Below, piece after piece: positions 45,621 to 57,921 of a stretch of DNA of 64,000 nt. The position numbers and the translations under genes were made by a program. The notes beneath the pieces are model-generated. The model was given only the letters and a program-made list of their open reading frames with translations. It had not been told where the DNA came from and did not search any database. Numbering within the stretch: the stretch's first letter is position 1; each line of letters begins with the position of its first letter. Source of the DNA: Lucifuga dentata (lineage: Eukaryota; Chordata; Actinopteri; Ophidiiformes; Bythitidae); assembly GCA_014773175.1 (NCBI GenBank), contig VXCM01000129.1, positions 124,001-188,000 on the forward strand. The letters run 5' to 3'.

Positions 45621-46619
45621 CTCCCCATCCTCCCCTCCCACCTCTTTCATTCTCTCCTCTCTACACACTAATTCATATGGCCACAAGATGGAGGGAGAGA
45701 GATTGAGAGAGGTACAATGAGAGAGCGCAGTATGCAGGGTGCCCCTCTTAGTTTGACATTTTTGACTTTTGCCATCTGCCTGCCACCCATGATTGACAAT
45801 CACACTGACATAACTCTTTGAGCCACTCTCAGCCTCCTTTTATTGTCCCTTCCTCCTTCCACATGCCAACTTCAACCACCAGTGTGCACACACCCTTATT
45901 CAGGTAATCTACTGGTGGTATTGGGCCACATTCATCACAATGTGGGGCTGCGGCACAAGGGGGTATAGTCTAAGATGTGATCACAGCTCTAGGGTTGAAG
46001 TTTGTGGAACCCAATCTGTGTTGAGAGTTATTCTGAGACAGCATCAAATGTATTTTTTTCCCATGCAGCATCTACAGGATACTTGCTATATCTGGGTATA
46101 TAAGAGCATGAGCTTATATTGAGCATGAGCTCAGCAAGAGTATGGTACAGAATGTATTTGCTACCAGCATCAGTCAGTACACTGGCAGAGTATATTTGAT
46201 TCCTTTTAAATATAACACCTCAGTGTCCCTCTCTATCCTTATTCCCTGCTTGGAAAAACTGCTGAATCCCACAAAATCCAGCCATCAAGTGCAATTCCTT
46301 TCGCCACCACCCTCCGACTTGGAGATGGTGACATTTTCCTTCTATCCCTCCCTCTCCAGGTTTGAGGGATTTTTTTTTTTTTTCGCTTATTGCGTCACCT
46401 CACGCCAAAGCCTCTGTGTTTTCCTTTGAAACCTTTCTGTTTGCTCTCTATATTTCTGCTTTATCTGCCTCTGCCCTCCACTTTTCAATATGTCTTTTTC
46501 TCCCCTTTTTATTTCATTTTCTCTCTCCCTCACTTTCCTCCTGCCCCCCACTGTATCCCTCTCCCCTTTCCTCTCTCTCACTATTTCAGCTTTGCTGTGG
46601 TGAAGAACTTCTCCCCTCC
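45621..46619. other. Non-coding, ends in a long pyrimidine tract
   Basis: Unique sequence to about 46340, then poly(T) at 46370-46383 and a strongly pyrimidine-rich tract running to 46589, where it ends TATTTCAG. This resembles an intron's 3' end. The frame after it is open to a stop at 46867, but no donor or recognisable protein follows. Confidence 0.6.
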
Positions 46620-46800
46620 CATGTTCATGATAAATCAGGGGTGTGAGCGGTGGCACTCGGTCGGAGGCATCACTCGTGAGGCTGATGAGATAAGCGGCGC
46701 TCATCTCTCGGTCCTGTATGGGGATTTATTGAGCTGGGATAAGCAACAAGCTAGCCATCACTCTCAGCCATATAGACTCCCCGCCTGCATGTGTTTATTC
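46620..46800. promoter_or_regulatory. Candidate conserved non-coding element
   Basis: Contains GCTGATGAGATAAGCGGCGC, GGGGATTTATTGAGC and GGGATAAGCAACAAGC; two GATAAG words suggest GATA-factor sites. CpG-containing words are more frequent than in neighbours. Could instead be coding downstream of the pyrimidine tract, but the translation is unconvincing. Confidence 0.37.
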
Positions 46801-47199
46801 TTATTGCACTGCCACGACCACTGCCGCTGTCAGGGGCGGAGTAGCCCCTCGAGGCCTGCTCACTGGTAGAGGAAGCCTAGCCTAGCTCTCTGGATCATTA
46901 CCTTCTATTAGATCAAGAAAACAAGGCTGCACACTGGGGCTCTGAGTGACACTGATGGTCCAATTTCTCTTTATCTCTCTGGACCACATAGGCATATATA
47001 CACTAAGGTTATTGTATATATTGGCTCCACACGTTTCAGTGTCAGTGCTGCTCTTTTCTTTTAGAATTTTAAAGCTATATTTTAAGGCACATTGCCCACC
47101 TCAGGACTAGGAAATCCTGATTATTAATATATCTCTTCGACAGAGATGCATCAAGGCATTTTACTATTGGGGTCAGATGTCAGGGGGCATTCAGGAGCG
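46801..47199. other. Non-coding sequence
   Basis: Unique; nothing recognisable. Confidence 0.6.
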
Positions 47200-47400
47200 G
47201 GTAAAGTTTGCTGAGTGATATATTGGCCCTGTGTATCTTTTCCACACCTTTATGTTTAAATTAATTGGATCCATCGCTCCACAGGGCCACTTTGCTCCCA
47301 GTCTTGAATGTTTCTTTTCCAGCTGCCAAATGACAGCATTAATTTTAGCCAGGCACCGGTGTAACACATTAACTGTTGCATTGGCTGGTGTCACAGATCT
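47200..47400. promoter_or_regulatory. Candidate conserved non-coding element
   Basis: Contains TTAAATTAATTGGATCCATC, CAAATGACAGCATTAATTTT and CACCGGTGTAACACATTAAC; TGACAG is a Meis/TGIF-type word. Texture-based call. Confidence 0.37.
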
Positions 47401-49729
47401 ACAAGCCAGGATATGCACAGCCAGCACTCAGCCATCCCACCACTACCACAAAAACAACACACTCCACTCACCCAACAAGTTCTCCACAAATTGCTTTTAA
47501 CCCTCTTCACCCTCACACACGCACACACACAAACTTAGGCCGGTGTGGGGTAGTGGGGGTTAGTTTTTCACCACTCAGGTTATATTTAATCATGGCTGGC
47601 GGATGAGGAGGCTTTTCTCTTTATGAAAGGTATTAGAGCAGCACTGTGTTTTCACTCAGCTTTACAATCTGCCCCCATGCTTTTCTTCCCCTGACCTCTG
47701 TTACCATGTGCCAGGGAGGAATTTGATAAAGTGACACCAGACCCCCACTATCTCTTCCTCTCTCCCTCGATCTCCCTTTGCTGTCTCAGATTCTAATAGT
47801 GTGTCTGGCAGGTCTGAACTGCCTCTCATCTCATCAGTGGGGTCACACCTTTGGGCTGCCCTCACTTTCTCTCCCCCAGCACTTGCCTTGTCATTTATTG
47901 TGGTGCTGAAATGGCCAGAGAACTGGCAGGTCTGATTCAATCTCTTACAACCTGAGGCTGATGTACTGGACAGAGCCACCACCTGCAGTAGTGCTTACGG
48001 GAATGAAGAGGGGGGCAGGGTTATACAGCAGGAACATCAGGCCCACGTATCATCAAACTTTCTGCTCTTCAACCATCCGTTGTACTTTCTCACAGAACCT
48101 TGACCTTCGGGGAGAATTTTCTTTTGCCATACATTGTTAAAACACACTTTCACTAGCCAAGGAATCGCACTCTGACAGAATACTCTATCGTTCAACTTTC
48201 CCTCTGCATCCTTATTTGACTTACCCCAAACCTAGTTGATCTGTGCTCCTTCTACTTATGGGCTACATTCTCTTTGATCTAACTAAAGTTACAGAGGAAA
48301 GTGAGAAGCACTGGAGAAGCTCCAGCAGGAGGGTTTACATGCCCTTTCAACACTTTGAGAAGCTGGGGATTGCTCTCCATTCTGCTTCATGTTGCATCCC
48401 GAGACTCTCCCCACTTCACTAGTATGCATCAGCAGATATTTGGTCATTAGACAGATTGACAGTGATTGTCTGGCCTGCAGAGCTGAGGCAGCCTCCGCTC
48501 GGCTCAGATGCCTGCTTTGAAATGCACACATATAGATTTTGTGTGGGTGAACAGAATTAACAGAAAACGTTACAAGCGAAGGAAATCGATAATGGTGTGA
48601 AAGATGCAGCGGACAGTGTGGAAATCACATTTTGGACAGGTTGCCACTCTGTAATTGATTGGTTTTAGCTGTAAGCTGGAGGTGGTATTTTCATTTTTTC
48701 AACTTAAAGGCTAGCAGGTCAGTGCCTCTGTGCTGCTAATAGATGTATCACGAAGGAAAGTGTAAGGTGAAAGTTGCAGGTGATGTTGTCAAGCAAAGAG
48801 TAAGGTGCTTTTTGGAATGTGATGTTCTGCCTCACCGAACAGGGCTGTTTCCTTTCCTATTGCTCCATCTTTATGGTGCCCTTAGCTTCTGAAAGCAGGA
48901 AAGTGAATTTAGATGCTGTGAAAGTTTGGAACATTTAACAAAAATCCTCCATAGTCTCTGTCTGAGTACATACATCATTACACACAACTGTGCAGGAGTT
49001 GTTCCTTGACAGGGAGATTGAAGCAGGAATGATTCTGTAATCTGCAGTCTTAATTCAGGCTCTTGTCTTTTATGTTTCCGTGTGCACGTGTATGCACATT
49101 TACATTCAGAGAAGACAAGGATGTGGAGGAGTTCGGGGGTTATCCTCTATTATTCATCAGTGGTAATGAGTGAGAGGAGCTGGCAGCATCTGTGGACGTA
49201 TCGATCCTGTCCTCTGGTTTCGTGCCTCGCCTTCAGTGGGGGTCCACAGGGACGGCGGAGGAGAGAAGGAGGTGGGCTTAGACCAGACACAGCACTTCCA
49301 CTCTAGAGTTGAATGAACATGCCCGGCCATGGGTTTCTTTGCCCTTGTTGGCTTGCCACTTATACAGATAATACTTTTGTGGCTCATTGTTTTGGATGGG
49401 AGTGCCATGTACTGTCATTGTTTAGAGACTGACATGATATCTATCATGACACATGATCTGTTGTCTATTGTCCAGTTCAGGTGTTTTCATGTTTTGCTAC
49501 TAGTTGGCTTGATGGAATTATAACTTATTTCTTTCACATTCATGTATGTGTATATGAGTATGCTTCCTATGAAGGTGTGTGGGTTTTGGAAGACAAATGA
49601 CATGTTCCATTTTATAAGAATATATAATGGGCATTGGGCAATAGCCACTCAGCTGACCTGCTGATCATACAATATATCCGAACTGTGCAAAAGCCCGTCT
49701 TCTGTTTCTAGGCACTCCCCACCCCACCC
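47401..49729. other. Non-coding sequence
   Basis: Unique sequence; short frames only (up to 93 codons) on both strands, none recognisable. A small hairpin (CTGGAG/CTCCAG) lies near 48311. Nothing else of note. Confidence 0.6.
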
Positions 49730-49880
49730 ATTGTGCCTTAGCGCACAAACGCTAGCAGGCTAAATTAGGCCTGCCCCTTTTTAATACCGCAGAGAGGGGA
49801 GAAGCAGCCATTATGAATTATCCTTAATTACAGCCATTTCCTAAACTAATAAAGCTGCTAAATCTTTACTGCAAAGGTTA
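49730..49880. promoter_or_regulatory. Candidate conserved non-coding element
   Basis: Contains AGGCTAAATTAGGCC, GCAGCCATTATGAATTATCC, CTTAATTACAGCC and AACTAATAAAGCTGC: four homeodomain-type words in under 100 bp. Confidence 0.4.
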
Positions 49881-49990
49881 GTTTACCCAGTGTGCATTAA
49901 AAACACTGCATGTGTGTGGCTGTGCATCTGTCTGTGCGTGCACGTGTATGCATGTGAGCCCATGCATTCAGGCGTACACGCTAGAGATTG

Positions 49991-50021
49991 TTGTGTGTGT
50001 GTGTGTGTGTGCGTGCGTTGN
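49991..50021. repeat. (GT)n microsatellite ending at a single N
   Basis: About nine GT units then GCGTGCGTTG and N at 50021. A second N at 50210 precedes a C-run, so the interval 50022-50209 is a contig of only 188 bp. Confidence 0.92.
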
Positions 50022-50734
50022 TGGGCTCCCTATCACCAGCCACAGATGCCTATAGACACGTAAATGAGTCTCCAGCGAGCGGTGGGCCGCCTCAGCCAGC
50101 CAGCTCGGGCCTAATGGGCTGGAAAGCCAGCGTATGTGACGGCAGGAGATGAGGGCCTTATTTACACTGGCAGACATTAGTGGATGGACGCTGATTCACT
50201 GATTAACACNCCCCCCCATCTCCACACTTCCCACAGTTCTCTTCATCCCTTCCCCCTCTCCCTTCAGACCTCTACACCCATAGCTACACACATAAATCAG
50301 AATAAGCGTACATATGCGTATGCATACAAAAATACATATAAACAAATCCTCTTCCTCTGTCCTCTAATTTTGCATCATCCTCCAAACTTCCCACACCAAT
50401 GCACGTACCCATACAAATAGACATACATGATAAAGAACACACAAACATGCACGTACACACGCTCATCTCGGTGTTGGAAATGCGCTGTGGCAGGCTGCTG
50501 AGAAAGGGGAAGCCATCTGTGAATGATAGCTCCTGTGGAAAGATAATGTTTCTCATGCAGCGCCAAGTGAGGCACTGATGGAAGAAGATGACTTTCTGAA
50601 TGGTTAAGTGGGTAAACGTTAGATCACGGCTGCAGCTTTCCCACTTCACTTGCCCACCATCAATCCCTCCCTCTCTCCCTTGTTCTGCCTCTTTCACTCT
50701 TTCCATCTACTAGATTGTTTATTGAAAAGGCATG

Positions 50735-50900
50735 AGGAGGCCACCGATAAGAGAGGCAAGGCTAATGCTGTGATTTGTGTCAGTCACGCCGTACAATTTG
50801 TTACAATCGCGACACTTATCACAATATAATATGTTTATTCTGGTCAATTAGGTGGCACAGGAGCCTCCTGCATTTGAAGTGTCACATGCAAGATGAAACA
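50735..50900. promoter_or_regulatory. Candidate conserved non-coding element
   Basis: Contains CACCGATAAGAGAGGC, GTCAGTCACGCCGTACAATT, GTTACAATCGCGACACTTAT, CACAATATAATATG and GGTCAATTAGGTGGC. CpG-containing words alternate with AT-rich words. Confidence 0.38.
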
Positions 50901-52369
50901 GGGTGGGGGCGATCAAAGGAAATGGAACTAATCTAATTGTAAAGCATCTCACACTGCTGCCACCTCCATAACCATGGCCTCCGCCAGTCAGCCTGTGAGC
51001 TGATGCATTGTGGGAGAAAAAAAATGGACATCTGTACAGGTCTACAGCCACAGAGATTGCCAAGTGCTGCTTTTGTTTAACTGGCACATGCTTAAACAAA
51101 AAAGGCATGCTCAGGCACATAGTTCAATGCACAACTATTTTATTTTACTTTGCTATTACTATTGTATGTGGAACAAAGCATGCACACACATTTGTGTACA
51201 ACACATACACTAACACCTCACTAATGCTTAACATATACATATATCACATGCACATGAACCCATTCATAAAGCCACACTTGCAAACATTTGGTCTTGCATT
51301 CACAAACCTATTTAGGCCTAATTGCAAACATACATACTGTATATACACAAACATATAAACAGTTATAAGATACTGTATATTCAAGCACTTGAACACACAC
51401 CTTTGGTTTTTTTCAATGGAAAAACACATGCAGAAGCAAACACATATCTCAGTCTGCACATCTGCATGCACCCTTAGATACAAACACTTGGACACATTGT
51501 GGCCCAGCCTAGCATAGATCCCAAAAGAGTCATGGTACACATAAAAGCAGGCTAGGCGGTGTCGACAGGCTATGTAGCAGACCAGTGCTTCCATCGATCT
51601 GAGAGGGTTCATTAGGTAAGTGCTGACATCACAGATTGATGTCTCTTTAAACCAGTGCCTGCTGAGGAGCTGACAAGGAAAATCAGCACTATTGACTTCC
51701 CCAGTGGTTTGTGTGTTTGTGTGTGTGTCTATGTCTGTGTCTGTGTGCGCACATGCCTTTGCATGTATATTTATACACTCACATATTTGAGTCCATCCTT
51801 GTCACTGTGCACATAGGTGCCAAAAAATAAGCGTGTAACAGCATTTGGGCGCATGTGTTGTATGTACATGTGAATGTGCGCAAGCGTGTTTCCTTTCCCT
51901 TGACACCATACTAAATACCTTTGTCTTTGACGGGCTCCTTGGGTGTAGGTGTTCACTAATGCTGCTAGTTATACACTCAGCCATGCGGCTAAGGAGCTTG
52001 TCAGCCTGTTTCTGCCTTTATGCCACCAACCATCCATCAATCGCTACAGAGGAGAGAAGAGATGGGGTGGAAAATAGAGATGGAAAGAACATAAGATGGG
52101 AGTCAGAGAGGGACCGGATATGATCCCTCTCTGCCTATATTTTCATAAGCATGTTTGCATTTGGTAATTATATTTTGCAAGTTTCTGACTAATTTGCAGT
52201 CAAGAGAGAAGCTTGATATGGGACTGTCCTCAAAGCACTGTGAAATTTAGTATATTTACATCTAGGAAAAGAAAGTTAAAAACAAAAGACTGAAAGTTGT
52301 CTCTTTATATGGCCCCAGTCCCCCCACTCTGTAGTTGTCGATTGATTTGAGATGTCGTTTGTATCTGAT
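50901..52369. other. Non-coding, CA/TG-rich degenerate sequence
   Basis: From about 51180 to 51500 ACACAT/TACACA words dominate without a clean array, and 51705-51765 is TGTG-rich. Frames on both strands through this DNA are His/Thr/Cys-rich artefacts. A perfect donor consensus AG/GTAAGT at 51615 has no convincing acceptor upstream. Confidence 0.62.
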
Positions 52370-52480
52370 GTGTTTCTCTAATTAAGATCAAGGGAGAATC
52401 ATTGGCATTGAGCGGCTCCACACGGCCATTGACTGGAATGAGGAGGGAGTTGGTGTTTGTAAGGCTTGTGTGGACAGCAG
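52370..52480. promoter_or_regulatory. Possible conserved element
   Basis: Contains TTCTCTAATTAAGATCAAGG, GAATCATTGGCATTGAGCGG and CACACGGCCATTGACTGG. CTTTGATC-like reverse words suggest a TCF site; texture-based call. Confidence 0.3.
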
Positions 52481-52641
52481 TGACAGGAATCAAACTGGTG
52501 GGTTAGCCCATCCCAGCCACAGGGATACTGGACCGAGTCAGACAATCCAGAGAACCTCTAGCCTTAGTCATTATGTTTTAAAGTGCCATACGGCACACAG
52601 CATTTTGAATAAAGTAGTTTCTTAAAATATCATGGAGCTGT

Positions 52642-52912
52642 ATTAAAGGGGGTATATTATACAGTTTTCTGTGGTCTTATTTTTCATACCTTTGCAATGC
52701 TTCAATGCACTTTCACCCTAGTTTTGTACTTTGTCTGTGTGGCTAACCAGGTTTGTATGCTGGTCAAATGTGTTACATGTTGACATAAACATCAGAAGCA
52801 AAGGATAAATCAAAAATCAAAGTTTCAGGTCAAGGCTTTGTCTTACTGGACACATTTTTATAGGTGTGAACCTCAACTTTTGCAACTTTGACATTTAACA
52901 AATACTCCTTTC
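52642..52912 (+). repeat. TTAAAGGGGG-family interspersed repeat
   Basis: Begins TTAAAGGGGGTATATTATAC, then ACCTTTGCAATGCTTCAATG, and ends with ATAGGTGTGAACCTCAACTT and TTGCAACTTTGACATTTAAC, which recurs at 9135-9180. It contains both ends seen separately elsewhere, so it may be the most complete copy (about 270 bp). No coding capacity. Confidence 0.6.
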
Positions 52913-53399
52913 TACTTCACACTATGGAAACAAAGGAATATGACAAAAAGCATGCTTCTATATCTGCTTTATCTAATTTTTGCAGTTGCTACTACTTTGT
53001 ATATCTATCTTAATCCATAACAAGTCATCCATATTGTGTAGTAATATTTACCTGTTGGCACTGACAAGTTGAGATCACTCGTACATAGTCAAAATCTTTA
53101 ATAAGATAACAATCATTACTTTCTCTAAACACAAGGCACCACATCCCGCTGTTTTAAATGAGCAATTGATCAGCTCTTTTGGAACATGAACATGGTGTTT
53201 CAGTGTCCAGTTGGAATGCCATTAAATGATCGATACTCCTGCAAGACAAAGGCCAGTTTACTCATTCACCTTTAACATATCAATACTCAATATGCTGTAT
53301 TTTCTCAAATAAGTAAAAGTAAAACAGTTTAGAAACTTTGCACTTTATTTTTTGCCTGAGCTGAGCATAATGCAGTGTTTAGATTGGGGAATGCACAGA
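52913..53399. other. Non-coding AT-rich sequence
   Basis: Nothing recognisable. Confidence 0.6.
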
Positions 53400-53600
53400 A
53401 CCAAAGGCAAGAATCCCTTCCAGGCCACCGTCACCGGAGGCACATACCCATTGGCTACCTCTAGGAGATTAAAGAGAATAATTGCTAGCTGATTGGATGT
53501 TTAATTTTTCATGGACCTTTGATACGCTGAGTGTTTGTATTACTTTTATCACCGGGCATAATATTGGGACAGCATTTGACACATTTAAGTAAAACATTCT
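53400..53600. promoter_or_regulatory. Candidate conserved non-coding element
   Basis: Contains CCACCGTCACCGGAGGC, GAGATTAAAGAGAATAATTG, GCTAGCTGATTGGATG, TTTAATTTTTCATGGACC and TTATCACCGGGCATAATATT. Good enhancer-like texture. Confidence 0.37.
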
Positions 53601-54843
53601 CCTTCACTGAGTAGAAGAGCTTTTAGTTTATTTCTTCAGAGTAGGAAAAAGCATAGGTTGTAGTGGGACACAGTATCTCTGCATTGCTGTATGCAAATAA
53701 TCTATTTTTGGGAAAATAGAAACAGTAATCAAATTCTACCATACAGTTAATCTAAAATATCACAGATCTGTAAATTTTCTGTAGGTTATTGTGCTTCACA
53801 GATTTCTAGTTTCACAATACATTATGTAAATTTAAGTGCTTTCACTGTACCTGTTTAGGTTTAGCTGTGCTTTATGAGATGGGGAGGTTACATAAAGTTT
53901 TATACTTGGCACAAGACAATTGGTGAATCAGAGTATCACCTCCCCCTGCCAGAGCCATATTCAAATGAGAAGGTGGCATGACTGAACTAACGAAGAGCAC
54001 ATAGCATGGAGACCTATTGAATGAGAAAAATCTCTGTGCTCTGGACTCATCTGCCTAGATATTTTGATCTGTGCGCATTGCATTGTGTGTTTCATTTGTG
54101 ATATATGGAATCCATCTTGACTCAAAATTACTTGCACCAAAAATTGTGTTTAACTACCTCTCTCTAAGCAGCATGCAAGTACATGAGTTCCACTTGTGCC
54201 AGTTTCTCTGAGATCAGGGACAGCTACATTTGACAGTCCCATGTTCATACCTCAGATTTAGTGACATTAATCTCTTCCTGTAGGTGACCTAGCTTCTCAT
54301 TGCCAATCTATCTGTGTGGGTGTGGGTGCACGTGTTGTGTGAGGGTTTCAGCGCATGTCTCCTCTGCGGTTCCGCTTCAAAAGTCCAGGGACGGTGAGCT
54401 CCTCATGGTTGTCACTTTGAGGTGGGAGAGCAATCATTTCCTTGGACAACAGTCCTATCCTCATCCCTGCTTCCCGACCGCTCGGATTAGTTCCTCTCAC
54501 TGAGAAAATGGGAGCAACATTCTGATGATTTGCATCCAAAATATTTCTTCTTGTTTATTTTTTCTCTCTTGTTCCTGTTTCTTTTCTTTTCTTCCTCTAC
54601 TATCTCAGTCTCTTTTTCTCTGCCACTCTCTGTTTCTTCCTCATTTCCCCTGGATGCTGTAGAGCATTTTATTACAATTGTCAGAAACTGTAACAATTCT
54701 ATTGTGGGGTGATTACGAATGGGTGTTTTACCCACAGATCACCAGAGCAATTAAAATCTGTAAATAAGGCTACCCATGATGCCTCAGTCCAAACAATGGG
54801 GTCCCATAGGAAGCATTTGTTTGAAGAACTGTGGAAAGGAGAG
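53601..54843. other. Non-coding sequence
   Basis: AT-rich to about 54260, then a pyrimidine-rich tract at 54540-54650. The minus-strand frame there is Lys/Glu-rich only because of that composition. Confidence 0.62.
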
Positions 54844-54867
54844 TCTCTCTCTCTCTCTCTCTCTCTC
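54844..54867. repeat. (CT)n microsatellite
   Basis: About 12 CT units abutting the ATTAATTAG of the next candidate element. Confidence 0.95.
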
Positions 54868-55075
54868 ATTAATTAGTAGACGCTCCTTCAACTCGACACG
54901 GTTACATCGATGGGCAGCTTTGCACAGTTGCAGTGACACATATTTCAGACACGAGATGAAGTTGTTTACTTTTGTGTAAGGCCTCGCATTACGCCACAGT
55001 ACTTTGTTTTGCATCGCGGCAAAGATAATGCAGGGCTAATTGTGACAGCTACAGCTGTTTGGAGGACAAAAGAGA
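54868..55075. promoter_or_regulatory. Candidate conserved non-coding element
   Basis: Starts CATTAATTAGTAGACGC, then ACTCGACACGGTTACATCG, GGCCTCGCATTACGCCAC, TTTGCATCGCGGCAAAGATA and GGGCTAATTGTGACAGC. Several CpG and homeodomain/Meis-type words without any frame. One of the strongest candidates by texture. Confidence 0.42.
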
Positions 55076-55099
55076 GAGGCCCGCACTACTTACTGTAAA

Positions 55100-55310
55100 G
55101 AAACAAATGAGACGACAAGCACACCACATGTAATATGACAATTAAAGAATGGATTTGACAAAATGATTGATGAACAAGGAGTAAGTTAATTTAATTAGGG
55201 CTTAAGTTAACTAGTAACTCTTTGGTTAGTGTCATAACTAAGGATGCCATTTCATATCTTGTTTGTAGTAGTTCATAAAGCGATGCAAGCTCCCTGAATG
55301 GCTCAACTAC
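55100..55310. promoter_or_regulatory. Candidate conserved non-coding element
   Basis: Contains ATATGACAATTAAAGAATGG, AAATGATTGATGAACAAGG, AGTTAATTTAATTAGGGC, TTAAGTTAACTAG and CATAAAGCGATGCAAGC. It ends the dense block. Confidence 0.37.
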
Positions 55311-55785
55311 TTTTTATGTTTCTTTGTAGAGACAAAAGGGCTCTTTGTAGTTTCATAGGAAGACATTTGGAACATGTCATGTATTTGGTGTCAGGATATG
55401 CACGTACTGCTTCCCCCCACCTTCATAAATTACTCACGACTGGAGTTTGGGCAGGTTGGAGCAAAGGAAACAGACAGAGTATTACAGCACAACACAGCAT
55501 TGCATTGATGCCAGCCTCTTTAGGCCTCACCAGAGGCTATATGCCTTACCAAGATCCTGTTTACAGTCAGCCAAAGAAGCTGCCAGCCATCCATTTCCAT
55601 AAACCTGCCTGCGGTCCTCTGCGGAAACAATTTCTCTCTCCCGGAGATTCACTACGATGCTGCCTGCTCTATAGCTTTCGCTTTTTGCATTCTCTGTCCT
55701 GTTTCTCTCTTTGTTTCCATCTCGTCTTTCAATCACTTCTTATTTGCTCCCTCTTTTTCTCTCGCTAGCTCAGTCTTCCCTCATC

Positions 55786-55823
55786 TTTTTTTTTTTTTTT
55801 TTTTNTTTTTTTTTTTTTTTTTT
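55786..55823. repeat. Poly(T) run broken by a single N
   Basis: 19 T, N at 55805, 18 T; an assembly join in a homopolymer, preceded by a long pyrimidine tract. Confidence 0.95.
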
Positions 55824-57888
55824 GGCTTTCTCACAACTGTAACCCTTGAGTTCCTGCTAATTCATATAAATTCATTGGGGTTGTTGCCAGTATTCCAGGT
55901 ATATCTTGTCTCTCTAGGAGGTACAAAAATTGGATTAGATCTTGGGCAAAAAAAAAAGACAAGACATCCACTGATAGTACCTACAAAGTGCACTCAACAG
56001 AGGTTGTTGGTTTGTGCATGGAGGTCTGACAGTCTTAGGGACAGTAGAAGTTTAGTGGCTATGGTGTGTGTGTATGCGTGTCTATGCACATGCTTGCATG
56101 TCTTGTGCATGTCAACTGTATGTACTGTGGAGTTTCCATGTCTTTGATTTCCCTGCTTGTGTGAAAATGCGCATTTGATAACCTGTGTGCTTTTCATTTT
56201 ATATCAATTTCACTCTTGTATGTTGTCTTCATCTATCTGTGTGTCCATGTACACATTTTCCATCAACTCATAACTCAGTTGTGTGTCTATGCTCATGTTT
56301 CCATGCTCATACAGCAAGATCTTCCAGCTTTTTGCCTATTCCTCTCTGCCATGTGAGTGGATATTTTTTTCCAGTTCAGCCACTTGTGTAGTTGCCATGT
56401 TCCTGTGCCTGTACATCAGTGAGCATCTGCTCTTTCAGCAAGGTCCCCATGGCCTCAAATGTCAGAGCAAGCAGCTGCCAAACAAGTGTATTGTGCAGAA
56501 GGCTTGTGCTTTGCCTCCTCCCATCCCTCCATTTCTTGTCCTGTGATGTTAACTGTGATTGAAAGTAAGCAGTTGAGGTAGAGTGGAGGGGAGAGGAGGG
56601 GAACGGTGCTTTTTACAACACTGAATTCCTGCAGTTTGGAGGAGTACGGCTTTTAATATTGCTGATACTCAGAACATTTCTGTTCCCCAGGGCTTATGAG
56701 TTAGGCGAGGGCTGGTCATGTGTGTGCGTGTATATCTGTGTGTTGGAGGAGGGAGTTGCTGTTGTGCATTAGGTACTCTTGTGTAAAAGGCCTCTACAAT
56801 GGCAATCCATTTATAGCTCATCCATATTGTGTACCATGTACTATAAGTGCGGCAGGGGACAAAGGGTATGTGCATGTGTATCAATTTGTGTCTCAGTGTG
56901 TGTGTGTATGTGCACAGTTGTAGGTTTGTTTCATATGTTCTTTATATATTATATATCTCGCAACCTGTATATATTTAAGATAATATGCTATATTTCTCTT
57001 CTCTAGAAGATGTTACAGCATGCCTCTATCAGAGTATATGGAGGCTTGTTGTATACATGTGTATGTGTAGTCGCAGGATGAGAGCACTGAGGCAGAAGAG
57101 ATAGGGGGTGAAGAGACAGCCAGGTACNAGCCCGGGGGGCAGCGGGCCAGAGGTAACCCCTCCAGCTCCCCCCCAGCAGAGTCTGCTCTGCTGTTAGACA
57201 CTGCTATTGATTTGTCCAGCAGATAAGACCACAGGTTAGCTGCTCTGCTAAGTACTGCTCTTTTCACCTCCCTTTGCCTGCAAACAAAGAATGGACACAG
57301 GCTCCATTTGATGTGCCATTTCCTTGGCATTACTTTTCTTACCTCACTACCTCATAGCTTTCCTCCCTGGCATAAAGTGAACCATACCATCGGGGGGCAC
57401 TGTTAGACTCATGCTCGCCCTATAAAGAACCTAACCCGACCCTGGCACTGAGCTCTATTGTCTTGTCTTGTGGTGGTTGTAGAAACGCACGAGTTCACAA
57501 GTCAATTCGTTTTGAAGTTTTTTATCATGTGACAGGACTACAAGGTGAGAGATAAAGTACTTGATTTGTCAGTCAATCCACCATCTTCATCACAGGATCA
57601 CAGATTGCAGAGATTCAGCGTTAACCAAGCCAAAAGTAAATTTGTTCAAATAGCAGCTTGGGATTTCCCTTGTTCTTTGCTATTTGTGATCAACATGTGT
57701 AGGGAAGTGTAAAGTTTGAACCTGACAGATGGAGATGGAAGCCAAGTAAAGTCATGATCAGCTTAAGACAGTGCAGTTGAGCTCTTATGTGATCAAAAGT
57801 CAGTCAAAGTGCTTGTGTGCATGTTGACAAATGGATGAAGCGAGCGTGCAAAAAGCCTCATTGGTGACACATTAACATGAGTGGAGGG

Positions 57889-57921
57889 TTTTTTTTTTTT
57901 TTNGGGGTTTTTTTTTTTTTT
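57889..57921. repeat. Poly(T), N, GGGG, poly(T)
   Basis: Two T runs around N at 57903 and GGGG. The left context GGAGGG plus T-run is echoed on the right as GGGG plus T-run, suggesting both sides are versions of one sequence. Confidence 0.9.

Noticed and set aside
51570..51620. Perfect donor AG/GTAAGT at 51615
   Set aside because: No pyrimidine tract before the possible acceptors upstream.
26118..54049. Shared 15-mer TGTGCTCTGGACTCA at 26118 and 54035
   Set aside because: A few shared 15-mers are expected by chance in 64 kb on both strands, and the flanks do not align convincingly.
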